Source: Rhizoclosmatium globosum (lineage: Eukaryota; Chytridiomycota; Chytridiomycetes; Chytridiales; Chytriomycetaceae). From it: a stretch of DNA of 64,000 nucleotides. Shown here piece after piece: positions 32,641-43,600 of this stretch. The position numbers were made by a program, and so were the translations under genes. The DNA lies in contig MCGO01000069.1 in NCBI GenBank assembly GCA_002104985.1, positions 1-64,000 on the forward strand, written 5' to 3'. The notes beneath the pieces are model-generated. The model made no database searches. It was not told the origin of the DNA and saw only the letters and a program-made list of their open reading frames with translations. The first letter of the stretch is position 1. Each line of letters begins with the position of its first letter.

Positions 32641-34432
32641 GGCTGTTGCAGAATACTCCATCGAACAACTAACCAATCAAGTAATTCAGGAGCCTCTTCT
32701 CATTTGGCAGAATCTCAATGGACTGTCCACTCTTTTTTGCATTAGAAGCAAGCTCTTTCAAGCCAAGTGGCATGAGAATGTCTATCAAAGGTGGTGACAG
32801 AATACGACAAGAGATACCTGAAGGAGAAGTACTGTCAATTAAAACTTAAAGAAAACATAAGCCTACAAACAATGCAAGAATGCTAATGATCAGCTCTTGC
32901 ATCCAGCTGCGTCTGTCTCAGGTTTTGAGGTTGGTGCAACAACAGGCTCAAACTCTAGAACAAATTTCGCTGAGACGAGGAGCTTTGATTTTTGACGTGG
33001 TTATTTCAAGTTTATATTGTGGATGTTGGTTTTGGTGATCCATCTTGATGTGGAGGGGTAGCATCAGCAATAGAAGCACTACATCCGGGATTGGGTCATC
33101 TGAAGCTTGAGTAATTTTAGTGTCTGATTCTGCTGGTGATTTTGTTTCCTCTGCGTCAAAGGAACTAATGTTGTCCTTATAGCTGGTGCCATATCTTCCA
33201 AGAGCTATTGTGCGTTTTGTCCAAAATTGGAGTTTCAAACTCTTACAGTTGTTTCATTCTTTTCTTTGGCCTTCCTGCAAAACCTTCTCCCTCGTCCAAT
33301 ATGGACCTGTACCACATCATTCAGCCAGCATTGTGGTAGCAAAATGTAGAGCTATCTATTGGTATAGCGCATGGCTGCTAGCAGGTGCAGATCTGGTTTT
33401 GGCAGAGCAACACAGTAGTGAATCAATCCTCCAAAGAACTCTAAACTTGCAGCTTCCCAGCTGTACAGGCCAGTGCTGGAATGTGTTAACATTGCCAAAG
33501 GGCAGGAGACCACATGGTCCAAGTGCTTGGTGTTTAATATCAACACAAATGTTGAACCATCAGCTTATCTCCGTACCTATTTCCAATATATGTCAATTAT
33601 TGGATTTCACAGATTTACAAACCTTTCCATTTTTCCTTTAAGGGGAGGACTTCTCAGTCTCTTCTGGGCAAAGGAAATTGTTTTCAAACACATTCAACTC
33701 CTTATAGCCTTCACTTTCAATTCAGAAACTTTCAATAGATATAACTATCTTATTGCAAAAGTGTAAGTATGGTTTGCATTAATATTGAATTCTACCTGAT
33801 CAGTTATGTTCACATTGTCAATGACTAGTAAAAGCCATCTGGACTGAGAAGCAATCTATTAATCTAGTCTCCTATTGCAACATAGCTTGAGAAGTTTTTA
33901 TGCTTGCTGGAGGCATTAGAAGATGAAGAGAATCTGCAGAGAAGGAGAAGACTCCACCATACCTGCTAAACTTCTCTGTGGCAACTGAGAAATATGACCA
34001 CAGCATCTAAGTGCAGTATCCAATACGTCATTCAAAGAAGAATCAACAGTGCTACAACCTCACCCAGAGGCAGTTGTGGACCTGAAAATCCCAATTATTA
34101 AAATCAACAGCATGAAAGTAGAGCCAGGAGAGTTGTAATTGCTTAGGCAGTTGTAACACTGACTGGCGGCTGAATAGACACAAGAGGCTGACTTGAGTGG
34201 ACATACGTTTTTGAAGCTTGAACTGTCAGAACTTGATGGACAGGTTCAACAGGAATGGTGCAGTTATCATGATCTTTGCTGTCAAAAGACTATTTTGAAA
34301 GATTGGGCTGAGCGATGGCATCAATGTGGAAAGGGTCCATAGAATGCGACATGAATCCTTTGGATGCATCAGAAATAGGTCCAGCATTTGTTTTTGATTC
34401 CTTTGAAGTGGAGGCTAAATGATCCGCGGCTA
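32641..34432. other. Gene-poor AT-rich stretch, possibly decayed transposon sequence
   Basis: No intact gene. On the minus strand at about 33,352-33,546 a short frame reads SLEFFGGLIHYCVALPKPDL, which faintly resembles the connection region following reverse transcriptase in some retroelements. Stops interrupt all frames around it. I do not call a gene here. Confidence 0.3.
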
Positions 34433-34935
34433 TTAGGGGTGGTCAAAGTTGGGTATTTTGGACTATTTTCAAAAGTGCGAAAAGCAAAGTTTTGAAATGG
34501 CCAAAATCCCCTTTTTGAATCCAAAAGAGTACCTCTCCCTCGCTTTTCAATTCCGCTTTTGGGAGCCACTTAGAGTTTTGCGATTCGATTTCGCTTTTCA
34601 CCACCCAATCCGCTATGACAAAACACCTCAAGAGGCAATGGTTCGAAACCGCATCTCTGACCTTCCCCATCTACGGGTTTCAAACCACCGCTTTTCAAGA
34701 TGATGAAACTTTGCTTTTCAGGGTGAAATGGAGATGGTAAGGGACCTGCTTGGATCCACAGCCACAATGCAAGCACAGTGATTGTGGATGCGAGAAGTAC
34801 GAGAGCTTGTGTTGCTCGTCCATGGGTGACAATGTATTCATCCCATAGGAGGCACAGCTTTTGGGCCAGTGTGAGTCTGTTGAAGAAAACGTCGATGTAT
34901 TCCTCGTCTGTCCTATTCCACTTTGACCACCCCTA
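34433..34935. mobile_element. Foldback/TIR non-autonomous element, copy 2
   Basis: Begins TTAGGGGTGGTCAAAGTTGG and ends CACTTTGACCACCCCTAT, nearly perfect inverted ends, and shares the inner words CCTCTCCCTCGCTTTTCAAT and GCTTTTGGGAGCC with copy 1. About 503 bp, no coding capacity. The right half (about 34,735-34,915) is unrelated to copy 1, so the copies differ by an internal replacement. Confidence 0.65.
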
Positions 34936-35876
34936 TTTTTGACACAGCTATATGAAAGTTGCCCTTTCCTTCACAACCAATACTAAACACCTCAACAAGT
35001 ACAATAAAATCTCCTGAAAGACACATTAATTAAAGTAATCCTTAATACTACCACTCACATTACACACTCCTCCATAAAAAGCTAATCTAAGACTTGTTTT
35101 GTCATGAATTTAAGCTTCTCAGTAATTGTGTCAATGTGGTTAATTGTGTTTTTAACACTTTTGGAGGCAGTGTCAAGTTTTGCACAAGTAGGAGCATTAC
35201 GACAATTCTTCAGATTGGAACCTCTTTTTGGAGGATAGGTACATTTAGTCTCCACATTTATCCCATACCATTTCTGGTATAAAGCCCGTTTTAAGAATTT
35301 AGGAAGTCCAATAATTTAAAGGTATTGGATTTCACAAAGCTAATACATACCATATGTTCAAGAATACTTTCTGTGAATTTTTTAGCCACCTCCGAATGTC
35401 CACAACTGCCAATTTGACAGCCAATTCTGCCTCCATATCCATCATACTAACAAGCATTTTGTTTTCAGCCAATTCAGTTACTTTCTCTAACACTTTGATA
35501 CACTAGCAAGAGTGATTGGTCAACAACTCTGTTGTTTAACCATCAGTTAATTGATTGAAAGATCGAAATACTCACCACTCTTGGAGTCTCCTCATCTTCT
35601 CTCTTCTATTCTTCTGCTTCCTTGTCTGCTGCCTGGTCATTGATGTTTCTGTATGAAGGAACCCCATCACCCTCCCTTGACACACTGCTGCTTGTTTGAT
35701 TAGTGTTGTTGTTCATTGCACTAGAGGTATTGTACGTCATTGACACTTGCAGGGACTTTGATGTGCTGTTCACTGTGGATGATGTGCCTGGTGTCTGTGC
35801 TTACCAATAAAACAATTCTCTTATTTCATACACAAAAAAGCAAGCTAAAAAGGTCCTAGCGGCGGCACGACGCACC
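34936..35876. other. Intergenic, no gene seen
   Basis: AT-rich, stop-rich in all frames. No repeat family, RNA gene or conserved frame recognised. Confidence 0.45.
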
Positions 35877-36224
35877 TCAGTCAGAATACTCTTCATTTAA
35901 CACGGTGTTGAGTCTATCGTCCACTGCCGTATTCGAACCACAAACACTCGATGATCCTTTGAACGTAATCAAGTTTGCACTTTTGTAAGCATCAGAAAGC
36001 TCCTTGGCTGAAAGGGTCATATGAGAACCGCTGGTGGGCCGGGACAAACGCAAGTGCGCAAGAGTTGGCACGAAGATAGGTCCAAGGCAAGAGAGGTCAT
36101 TCTTGAAGCTCTGAAGAAATGGGGATCCTGTGACGACATAAGACATTTTTGGGACAAAGTTTTGCTGATGTATCGGCGAGAAGGCTCGGCATCTAACCTG
36201 TTTACTAATCATTAGTGAGCACAC
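35877..36224 (-). CDS. Small open frame, hypothetical
   Basis: An uninterrupted 115-codon frame that is somewhat less AT-rich than its surroundings. No domain is recognised. The C-terminal half (KELSDAYKSANLITFKG and an acidic end) looks more protein-like than the first part. It could be the last exon of a larger gene whose upstream exons I cannot find, or a chance frame. Confidence 0.25.
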   Translation of the reverse strand: MCSLMISKQVRCRAFSPIHQQNFVPKMSYVVTGSPFLQSFKNDLSCLGPIFVPTLAHLRLSRPTSGSHMTLSAKELSDAYKSANLITFKGSSSVCGSNTAVDDRLNTVLNEEYSD

Positions 36225-36674
36225 ATATCACTTTTGACTACTCCTCTGAAAATCAATGAAACAAAAGGTGATGACAAAATAAACAACGGGAATCAAAAGG
36301 AGGCCACCGAAAAGTAAGAAACTGTTGTGGCATCAACACTAGCATCAAAAACCAATAGATCAGAATACTCTTTTAAGTCTAAGAAGCAGCTGTTTTTGTC
36401 GGTGTAATCACGAATAAAGCGCTGGTGGGGCGGTGTAATGCAAAACCGATGTATATACTGATTGGCTTGCTTGAATCAAAGACATGAAATGCATACCAGC
36501 GTTTTGGACTCGTGAGCTTTAAATATCAAGCACGTCAGTCGTATCTGTCGAACAACCGTTCCAAATAAATGAGCCCTTGATTTTTTGCAGAAAGTTAATA
36601 AAGGAAGGGAATATTGTCGATTGACCACTAACCGCCTTTATTGGCAGTAAAATGAATTGACACAGTATAGACCA
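36225..36674. other. Intergenic, 3' flank of the SNIP1-like gene
   Basis: AT-rich sequence with no gene seen on either strand; probably contains the 3' untranslated region of the SNIP1/Pml1 gene at its right end. Confidence 0.4.
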
Positions 36675-37491
36675 TCAATCTTCATCAGCATCCTCAGCCA
36701 TCAACACATGATCCCTAGACGAAAACCCAAACTTGATGACATCCTGATTCTTCAATTCGTAATACCGAGATCCATCAATCTTCTGGCCATTGAGGAAAGT
36801 TCCATTCGCAGAATCCAAGTCAATAATATATGGTTTCACAGCTCGCCCGCCTTGATCTGATGAAGAAACGAAACGGTACTGAAGCACGGCGTGTTGTTTG
36901 CTGATTGAAGGATGATCCACAGGAATATCTGAATCGACAATAATTACTTTCCAGTCAAAGAACGTCGAACAAGTCACGTACCAGCAACAATCCGATCTCG
37001 TCCAAATAAATAAGCTGACTGTCTCGAAACAGGAATCATATCAACCTGTTCCTTTCCCTTGAACGAATACAGTCGATACTTTGTAACGGGTTTCCTCGCC
37101 TCCTGCGGCTCAGCATACTAAATACAGGATACAGTGACAGTGGATAGATAGAGTGACAAGGTTAGGACTAGTTGTAACGAGCGCAGTTGGATCCACGCAC
37201 CTTGAGCACCACGCCCTTGAACGTGTTTGCCTCGGCCGTCAATGCACCAGAAACACCAAAGTTTGGAGCCTCTTTTGGCTTTGGAGCGTCTTTTGTTTGT
37301 TGTTGTTGTTGGTTGTTATTGTTGTTTGAAGGTGGTTCTCCTTCATCGGCGTCCCTCCTTTGAACCCTGTCTCTTGAACGACCTCCTTCTCTTTCCCTAT
37401 CATTATTGCTATGCCTGTCATTGGGTCTTTCATAGGGCTTTCGGTCGTGGTTGCTGTGGTGGTCCCGTCGGCGTTCCATTTTGTTGTTCAT
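36675..37491 (-). CDS. PML1: SNIP1/Pml1 FHA-domain splicing factor
   Basis: Three exons (37491-37201, 37117-36982, 36928-36675) give 226 aa. A basic Arg/Asp/His-rich N-terminus (ERRRDHHSNHDRKP) precedes the family signature GVVLKYAEPQEARKP, then an FHA domain: AYLFGRDRIVADIPVDHPS, SKQHAVLQYR, YIIDLDSANGTFLNGQKI, RYYELKNQDVIKFGFSSRD. This is characteristic of SNIP1 and yeast Pml1, a subunit of the RES complex that promotes pre-mRNA splicing and nuclear retention of unspliced RNA; FHA domains bind phosphothreonine peptides. A second in-frame Met lies at 37479. Length is close to yeast Pml1 and shorter than animal SNIP1. Confidence 0.92.
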
Positions 37492-37529
37492 TTGTGGTAG
37501 TGAAATAGACAAAAAACAAAGGAAAGGAA

Positions 37530-37910
37530 AGGAACGAGTAAGGCGTGTCTTCTTCAATAACGAAATAACGAAGATACGGCCAGAAAAATAACACCGCTGG
37601 CGAGGCTTTGAGACAGAGCGATTAATTCTGCTCTCCGTGGGAAAAGTTCTTCTGTTATTCATCGTTTATTCATTCATTCACATAACGGATGATTAAACTG
37701 AAAAAAAGGAACAAAACTGAATAGAACAGATACTTCTGTGACTTCGAGTAAGTCGTGTCTTCTTAAATAACCGAAATGACGACGATACGGCAAAAAACCC
37801 GTTGGCACAAATTGGTAAGGCTTTGTTATGGGGTCATGACGAGAGAGATGTACATGGACGAGAAGTGAAGATGCGACTTGCGATTGTTGGGAAGAAGTTG
37901 TGATCATTTG
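37530..37910. repeat. Imperfect direct repeat upstream of the SNIP1-like gene
   Basis: GAGTAAGGCGTGTCTTCTTC with following AATAACGAAATAACGAAGAT (about 37,535-37,640) recurs as GAGTAAGTCGTGTCTTCTTA with AATAACCGAAATGACGACGA (about 37,745-37,830), both followed by ATACGGC and further on by GGCTTTG. The spacing is about 210 bp. It looks like an old tandem duplication of the promoter or 5' leader. Confidence 0.6.
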
Positions 37911-38817
37911 AGCTTGAACAAGAATAAAGTAAGATAGAGAAGCAGAGCTTTAACAGCTCGCACATACAGGTATTCCAACCGTTGGTTCGAATAGTTTCTC
38001 AGAGAAAAGAAATAAACATTTCATCTTTAATTTCATTCTTCTTGATGTCTTGGACTGTTCCCGCTGTCCAACGCCATGTTTGAAGTGACACGCTAGAGCA
38101 GATGAAAGATTTGATTGGAGTAGTGCGATTGAAGGTTTGAGCAAAGTGATCTGGACCTGGTTTGCTCAGTCTGGCTCCTGCAAATTAAAACGTTTTATTA
38201 CTGTTATTTGAGTCTGTTTTAGCTGGACTGGCTGTGATCTACAAAGTGTTTCATCATTTGCAAAAGACATACTCACCGACATCTTTGTTTGAAGAGCTCC
38301 TTAAACGCGCATTGCGGGATCTAAAGTCTTACCTTGTCTTTCTTGCCAAGGTGAGGTGTTGGAGTTAATGTTTTCTCTGCATTACAGAATTTTGTTGGAT
38401 AATTGAGTTGGAAACGCTTATAACTTTTGACCTATGGGTCACAGAAGGAAAATTATTACGTCTATATCATTTAAATATACGTTGCTTGAATGTAATAGAG
38501 CGTTTTTTTGCATTTTTACTTTTGTTTAAAGAGCTGGAAAATGCTTTGGCTCATATCATTGAATCAATCAAATGAACTCTTTTATTATCTGACTAATACC
38601 AATTTCGCGCTCATTCTCTTTCCAAAAAGTCATTACATGTGGTTCTAGTGCGTTGGGGGAGAAGGTGCCGTCAGTTCAAACTTTCAATTGATGACAGAGA
38701 AAAAATTTGAGTTTTGCCCACTACAGCCACCACTGACTCAACACACTCACCCAAAATCACTAAAAGCTCGCGCCAGCGGGCTCCAACTCGTACCTCGTCG
38801 AAGCCCACTTCTGCTCG
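37911..38817. other. Intergenic, no gene seen
   Basis: No supported gene. Sequence becomes GC-richer from about 38,760 towards the telomere-like repeat. Confidence 0.4.
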
Positions 38818-38836
38818 CTAAACCCTAACCCTAAAA
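38818..38836. repeat. Short telomere-like repeat (TTAGGG type)
   Basis: CTAAACCCTAACCCTAAAA corresponds to about two and a half TTAGGG units on the minus strand, the usual fungal telomere motif. It sits directly next to the last 18 bp of the truncated kinase-like gene (38,839-38,856), 20 bp left of the retrotransposon. Only two full units, so chance cannot be excluded. Confidence 0.5.
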
Positions 38837-38838
38837 GC

Positions 38839-38856
38839 CTCCTTCCAAAACAGTAG
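38839..38856 (-). pseudogene. Left stub of the kinase-like pseudogene split by the retrotransposon
   Basis: Read across the insertion with one target-site copy removed, the minus-strand frame runs from KGFAT on the right flank (49,991 onwards) into VLEGG here, comparable to KGYLIEGG in the kinase-LRR paralogue at 17,7xx. The homology stops at the telomere-like repeat, where the frame ends at a stop. So the gene was already truncated before the element inserted. Confidence 0.6.
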
Positions 38857-39338
38857 TGTGGGCGAGCGCCTTTTGCTCTCGCCTATCCCTTTCTTCTTGT
38901 TTTACTGTCGGAGTTGTTTCTTTCTTTTGTTTTATCTCCAGTTCCATTTCAGTCTTATACGTGGTCTTTCCCTTTTCATTTTGTTGGACCGAGTTTTCTT
39001 GGTGTGTTGTTGGAAATTGGTGGTGCGAGGTTCAGCAGGTTCAAGTGGGATTCAAGACCACTCTATCTCCCCACTTTATTCTAAATTACCCAATCTAAAT
39101 AAATGGGAGAAGTTACCCAAAAACAGAGCAAGTGGTGTGGTCAAGTCGACCGAACCAACCTACCACCCGCAAGACCTTCGAGTCTCAACGAGGTCACCCG
39201 CACCCTCGGGTCGCTCAGCTCGACCGCAGCCCGTGTTCTCGATCACTGTGCACCGCCATGGGGAAGGGGTACGAGTTACGAAGGCACTATCGAGTGCTCC
39301 CCTCATGGTGGTGGATCGAGTTTCCCTACTGGCCCACA
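38857..39338 (+). repeat. 5' long terminal repeat
   Basis: 482 bp, begins TGTGGGCGAGCGCC and ends CTACTGGCCCACA, with a 7-bp inverted end TGTGGGC/GCCCACA. Matches 49,509-49,990 base for base as far as I could compare. Contains TTTATTCTAAATTACCC and AATAAATGG around 39,075-39,105, a possible polyadenylation signal. Confidence 0.95.
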
Positions 39339-40493
39339 GACGCTGCCTTCTACCAGACTACTTGATCTGTTGTGGATCATCTACTAGCGATTTCGCGCGT
39401 TTCTCAAGGGTTTACACGCCGTTTTGGTCAAGTTGGAGAGGGTATCCACTTGGTATCCACTCCCGATCAAAGGCAATCGACGATCAAGCACTTGCTTCGA
39501 TTCCTACCCACGCCTACGACCCTTCTTCTGGAAGTCCGAATCCCAGATATGCTGTTTTGGTTGATTTGGCATTGGGTTGGGTATCTACGGATTTTCCCCT
39601 TGGTCTACAAGTGTTGCAGAGTCTCTTCGGACTCATATCGTCAACCTACAAACTCAGAATTTACGAGTACATTCCACGCGTTGTATTGTAGTTTCAGAAC
39701 GTGGTGTTACAGCGATGCGTCAGCCACACAAGCCTTGAGTTCCTTGATCGAGACGCTCCTCAAACTTGGACTTCTGACTTTGGCTATGGCATTGCTACGG
39801 AATTAACCACGTCAATGATTCTTATTCTTGTTGGTCGCACGCTATCCAGTTCATTTCGCAAGTTGGTCACAAGCCTGGTGATGGAAGCCTCCGGATTCAT
39901 TCCTGCCTCTGATACGGGAGAGTTGTACGTCTAATGTGCACATTACTAACTGCTTTTATTTCTGGATTCCGTCTGGTGTTGTGTTCTTGGTTGGACTAGA
40001 TATCTACTTCCTTCTTTCCCGTTGATTCAATTCTGATGGATGTGCAGGAAGTTACAGACGCATCTAGCATTACCAGACCACTACCACCGTTATGTTGTTG
40101 GATCTACCTTGGAGTTGTACCTACATTCAAGCCCGCTGTTTGAAAGAGTACAAGCCCATCAAGGCAATCCAGTGACAACTCTTGCTTTTGCGCTTCTTCC
40201 CTCATTGGAATCGGCTGGTTCTTTTGTTGTACGGGTTCTGTGATGGTTGTATGGTTTTGAGGGTTGTAATTAGGACCCTTTCCCCATTTTATTTTTGCTT
40301 TTGCTTGCTTAAGTTCTATACTTTTGCTTTCTGCCTTTAGCTTTGGTTGTTTTGTTTTGTGGTACGGGATTGAGTGCTAGTGGCGTGTGGATTGGATTGC
40401 GTGGTGAGCGGGATACTGAGGAGATGGAAAATTTGTTGTCTCTTGGCGGGTCCCCCCGTTAAAAGGCAGCAAGTTTTCCAGATATTCCTTGCC
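39339..40493 (+). other. Retrotransposon leader between 5' LTR and gag
   Basis: About 1.15 kb. Several open frames of 60-145 codons occur, one running out of the LTR to 39,691, but none shows a recognisable domain and they overlap in different frames. The sequence directly after the LTR is GACGCTGCCTTCTACCAG, not an obvious tRNA 3'-end complement. Long leaders of this type may carry packaging signals; nothing specific is visible. Two C/T-rich and G-rich runs (TCCCCCCGTT near 40,450) precede gag. Confidence 0.5.
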
Positions 40494-40633
40494 TTTCCCA
40501 CTCTTGCCGCGCAACTACCAGTTTTACGCGTCGCTAATGCTTAATCCAGGTACAAACCTCTTTTATCACAATACATTTCCCACTCTTGCCGCGCAACTAC
40601 CAGTTTTACGCGTCGCTAATGCTTAATCCAGGT
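40494..40633 (+). repeat. 58-bp direct repeat at the gag start, with a possible 82-bp intron
   Basis: 40,494-40,551 and 40,576-40,633 are identical, 82 bp apart, each containing the start ATGCTTAATCCAGGT. The first copy continues CAGGTACAAAC and the second ends TTAATCCAGGTG, so removal of 40,551-40,632 (GT...AG) would splice the first ATG onto the same Gag sequence. Without splicing, the first ATG opens a 29-codon frame that ends at 40,626, overlapping the gag ATG (40,619) by 8 bases. Confidence 0.75.
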
Positions 40634-43600
40634 GCTCTCGTCGCTAACGCTCTCAAGATCGAACAGTTCCATGGCTTCGACGTCGACAAGTGGTCTGACT
40701 GGTTCAGACTCTACGTTACATACGCTAAAGCCATGGGTGGCTCCAATCAGGATCGCGAATGGGTTCTCCTCGCGATCCAGGGCGCTACCATTCAGGACTC
40801 CGCGATCAGAGCTGATGCTACTGCGTGGGTTGCTACTCAAGACGCTGCTGGTATCCCGGTTTCCTTGGAGGACTTCCTCCAACACATGCGTCTCCAGTAT
40901 GCGAGTGGTAACAAGAAGGTCACATCCTCCGACGTACTCTCTACTATCAAGAACTACGGTGTCTTCCCTCCCGAAAGTCCTCATTGGGGTAACGTTGTCG
41001 CTGCTGGAATTGCCAAACGGTCCAAGATGTCCAATCCTGGCCAGTTCCCTGACAACGAGCTTGTCAAGGCAGTGTTGGGTGAGATGCGATTCGATATGAA
41101 CCAAGCGGTGCTTGCCACAATGGATGCTCAACGTAACCAAGTGGATCTTGCACGTGCCTCCCAAGGTGAACAGCCACTGGATCCTGATCGTGAATACACG
41201 CTTGACGAGCTCCAGTCTGCCTTGGTTCGCTTTGTTAATCGTGCTGCCAATCTCCCTTTCCGCCAAGGCGCCGCTGAAACCCCTGTTACTCCTCCCGTTC
41301 CTGTACCTCCAGTTGCTACTGGATCTGCTCCTCCAGTCTTCCCTTCTTCAAATCTTCGTGTTCCTTCAAGCCAGTCACGTGCTGCCACACCTGCATCTAC
41401 AATCCAGCCAAATATCAATGAGCTTTCGGATTTGATGAGTAAATTGAGCATCTTGCTTCAGATGCCAACTTCTGAGGTGATCAACGGACTTGCCAATGTT
41501 GGGATTCTCGAAGCTGACGTTGATGTTGATGCGTTTGATCTCAAGAACATTATCTGTTGGTATTGTCACGAGCCTAACCATCGCCCCGGCACTTGCCCTC
41601 ACCTTGATTCGGACATTAGAGGTGGGGCACCAGTCGCCATTGACGCCACTAAGAAACTCCGCTGGAAGATCATGAGTCTTTCCGGTACAGGTGCTTTTGA
41701 GTGGGGTGAGTACGTTAAGGGTAGTAAGATGGGAGCCCGTGCTAACGTGATAAAAGAGAATCAAGATCCTGACTGGTTTTCCAAAGCCAGAGCCAAGGCG
41801 CTTGCATCCAATACTGTCGGAGTCAACTACGGAAATGTTGAAGTCAGTATGCTATCATCTGTCTTTGACGAGAAGTTCCATTCTCCCCCAACCGAAGAGT
41901 CTACTTCCAAGTTCCATTCTCCAGTTCCACTGGCGCCTCTTGTAGCTGCGAAATCTTCTGTGAATTTCGCTCCAATTATAAGATCAACTGTTGCTTCAGG
42001 TTCTACTAAGTCCGCTGTGCTACGTCCTAAATTGGACATCTCCCGCGTTACACCCAAACAAGTTGATTGCGCTCTTGTTGCCATGGGTGTCACACAAGCG
42101 GGGGAAATGGTTCGCGTTAGTGATGTTCTTGACACTGTGATTGACTTGTTCTATACTGGCGAAGCTCAAGTTGCTCCAGCTATTCGCACTCGAGGAAACG
42201 TCACTATTCCTTGGCCTCCAGCGCCTGGGCAGGAAACCCTTCCAGTGAGGGAATCTCCACGTGACAAAGCTGCGCCTTATGCTGTTCCATTCCGTGAAGG
42301 TCCAAGACGATCAACTGAGTTGTCCGATTCTGATGAGGAAATGGACAACGCCCAACCAACAAATGCCGCACCCACTCCAAAAGTAGTTCCACCAACAACC
42401 GCTGTTTTGCCTGCCACTGCTCCTTCTGCCTCAACAAAGAAGCCTAAGAAGGAGCGGAAGAAGGCCACTGCTGCTCCCGCTCCCACTTCTACCAAAGAAG
42501 AGCCCGAGCCAGTCGCACTCAGCCAAGAGCAATTAAATGCTCTTGTTACGGAGCTGTTGGAGGCGCAATGGGGTTTGGGCATTTCACTTCGTTCTTTATT
42601 GGGTTCATCTGCTGAATTGCGAAAAGCTTTTGTAGAACGTCTACGCTCCCGTCGCACTTCCCCTGCCGCAAATGCTGATATTATCAAGGGTCTTAGCCTT
42701 ACTCTTGATTCCTGGGGTTTTGAAGTCGCTGATGCTGAACTTGGTACGATTGAGTCTTGCGTATTGGAAGAATTTGGTCCTTTCTGCGAAGACGGTACAC
42801 CTGACGAACGTCCTGGTGAAACTACTGCTGATTACTTGGAACGTTTTAAACGCTACTATGAAGTTCTTGAAGCTGCCAAGAAAGCATGTGGTTCTGGTTC
42901 TGGTTTGAATTCAGAACCAGAAGCTATGAAAGACGACCTTCCCGATTCTGCTAAAGACATCATGGCAGATTTTTCCGATTCTTTGTCTGCAGTCCTTGAT
43001 GCTATGAACCACTATTATGATGTTGGTGATTTGTCTGCGTCAGAGTTTTCAAGAAACCTTTTGCAAAAGTTCCAGTCTGCCTCGTCCAAAGTTATGGACA
43101 AATTTGCACCGCATACTTCTCGCTATGCTACGGTTCCCTCAGAAACGCCTCACCTTATGCCGGATCTTAATAACGCATACATTGAGTTGAGAGATTCAAG
43201 GCATCCGGCCCCCCGTGCTGGCAAGGTTATTGGCCCTAGTGTTGTTATTCAAGGTGGCATGCTTTCGGCGGATGACGTTAAGGATGTCATTGAAGCATTG
43301 CATTCTGAGTCGCGTCATTGGGATGCAAATTCCATTCCTTCATGCCTGAAACTCCCAGGTGCCGCGAGATTATCGAAGGACCTTCATTCTGCCGCGTCAT
43401 TGTCATCCAGTTCTACAAGAACTTTGCCAATTGAAACACCAGCTTCGGCTTCCAGTTCTGGTCCATCCACCGGTCCTTTCCCTCAATCTACCAATGCGAA
43501 AGGAAAGCAACGTGCTGTTCCCTTGGATGAACCCATTCGCGTTCCTGGAAGCAAAGGTTCCCCCGGTTTTGTTGCCCCTCGTAAGGTAGATGATTGCGGA

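Noticed and set aside
33352..33690. Possible reverse-transcriptase or recombinase-element remnant on the minus strand
   Set aside because: Similarity is limited to about 20 residues and all frames are interrupted; not enough to name an element.
38858..39691. 277-codon frame running from the 5' LTR into the leader
   Set aside because: Its first part is also found in the 3' LTR; it has no recognisable domain and overlaps other equally long frames, so I treat it as chance or leader sequence.
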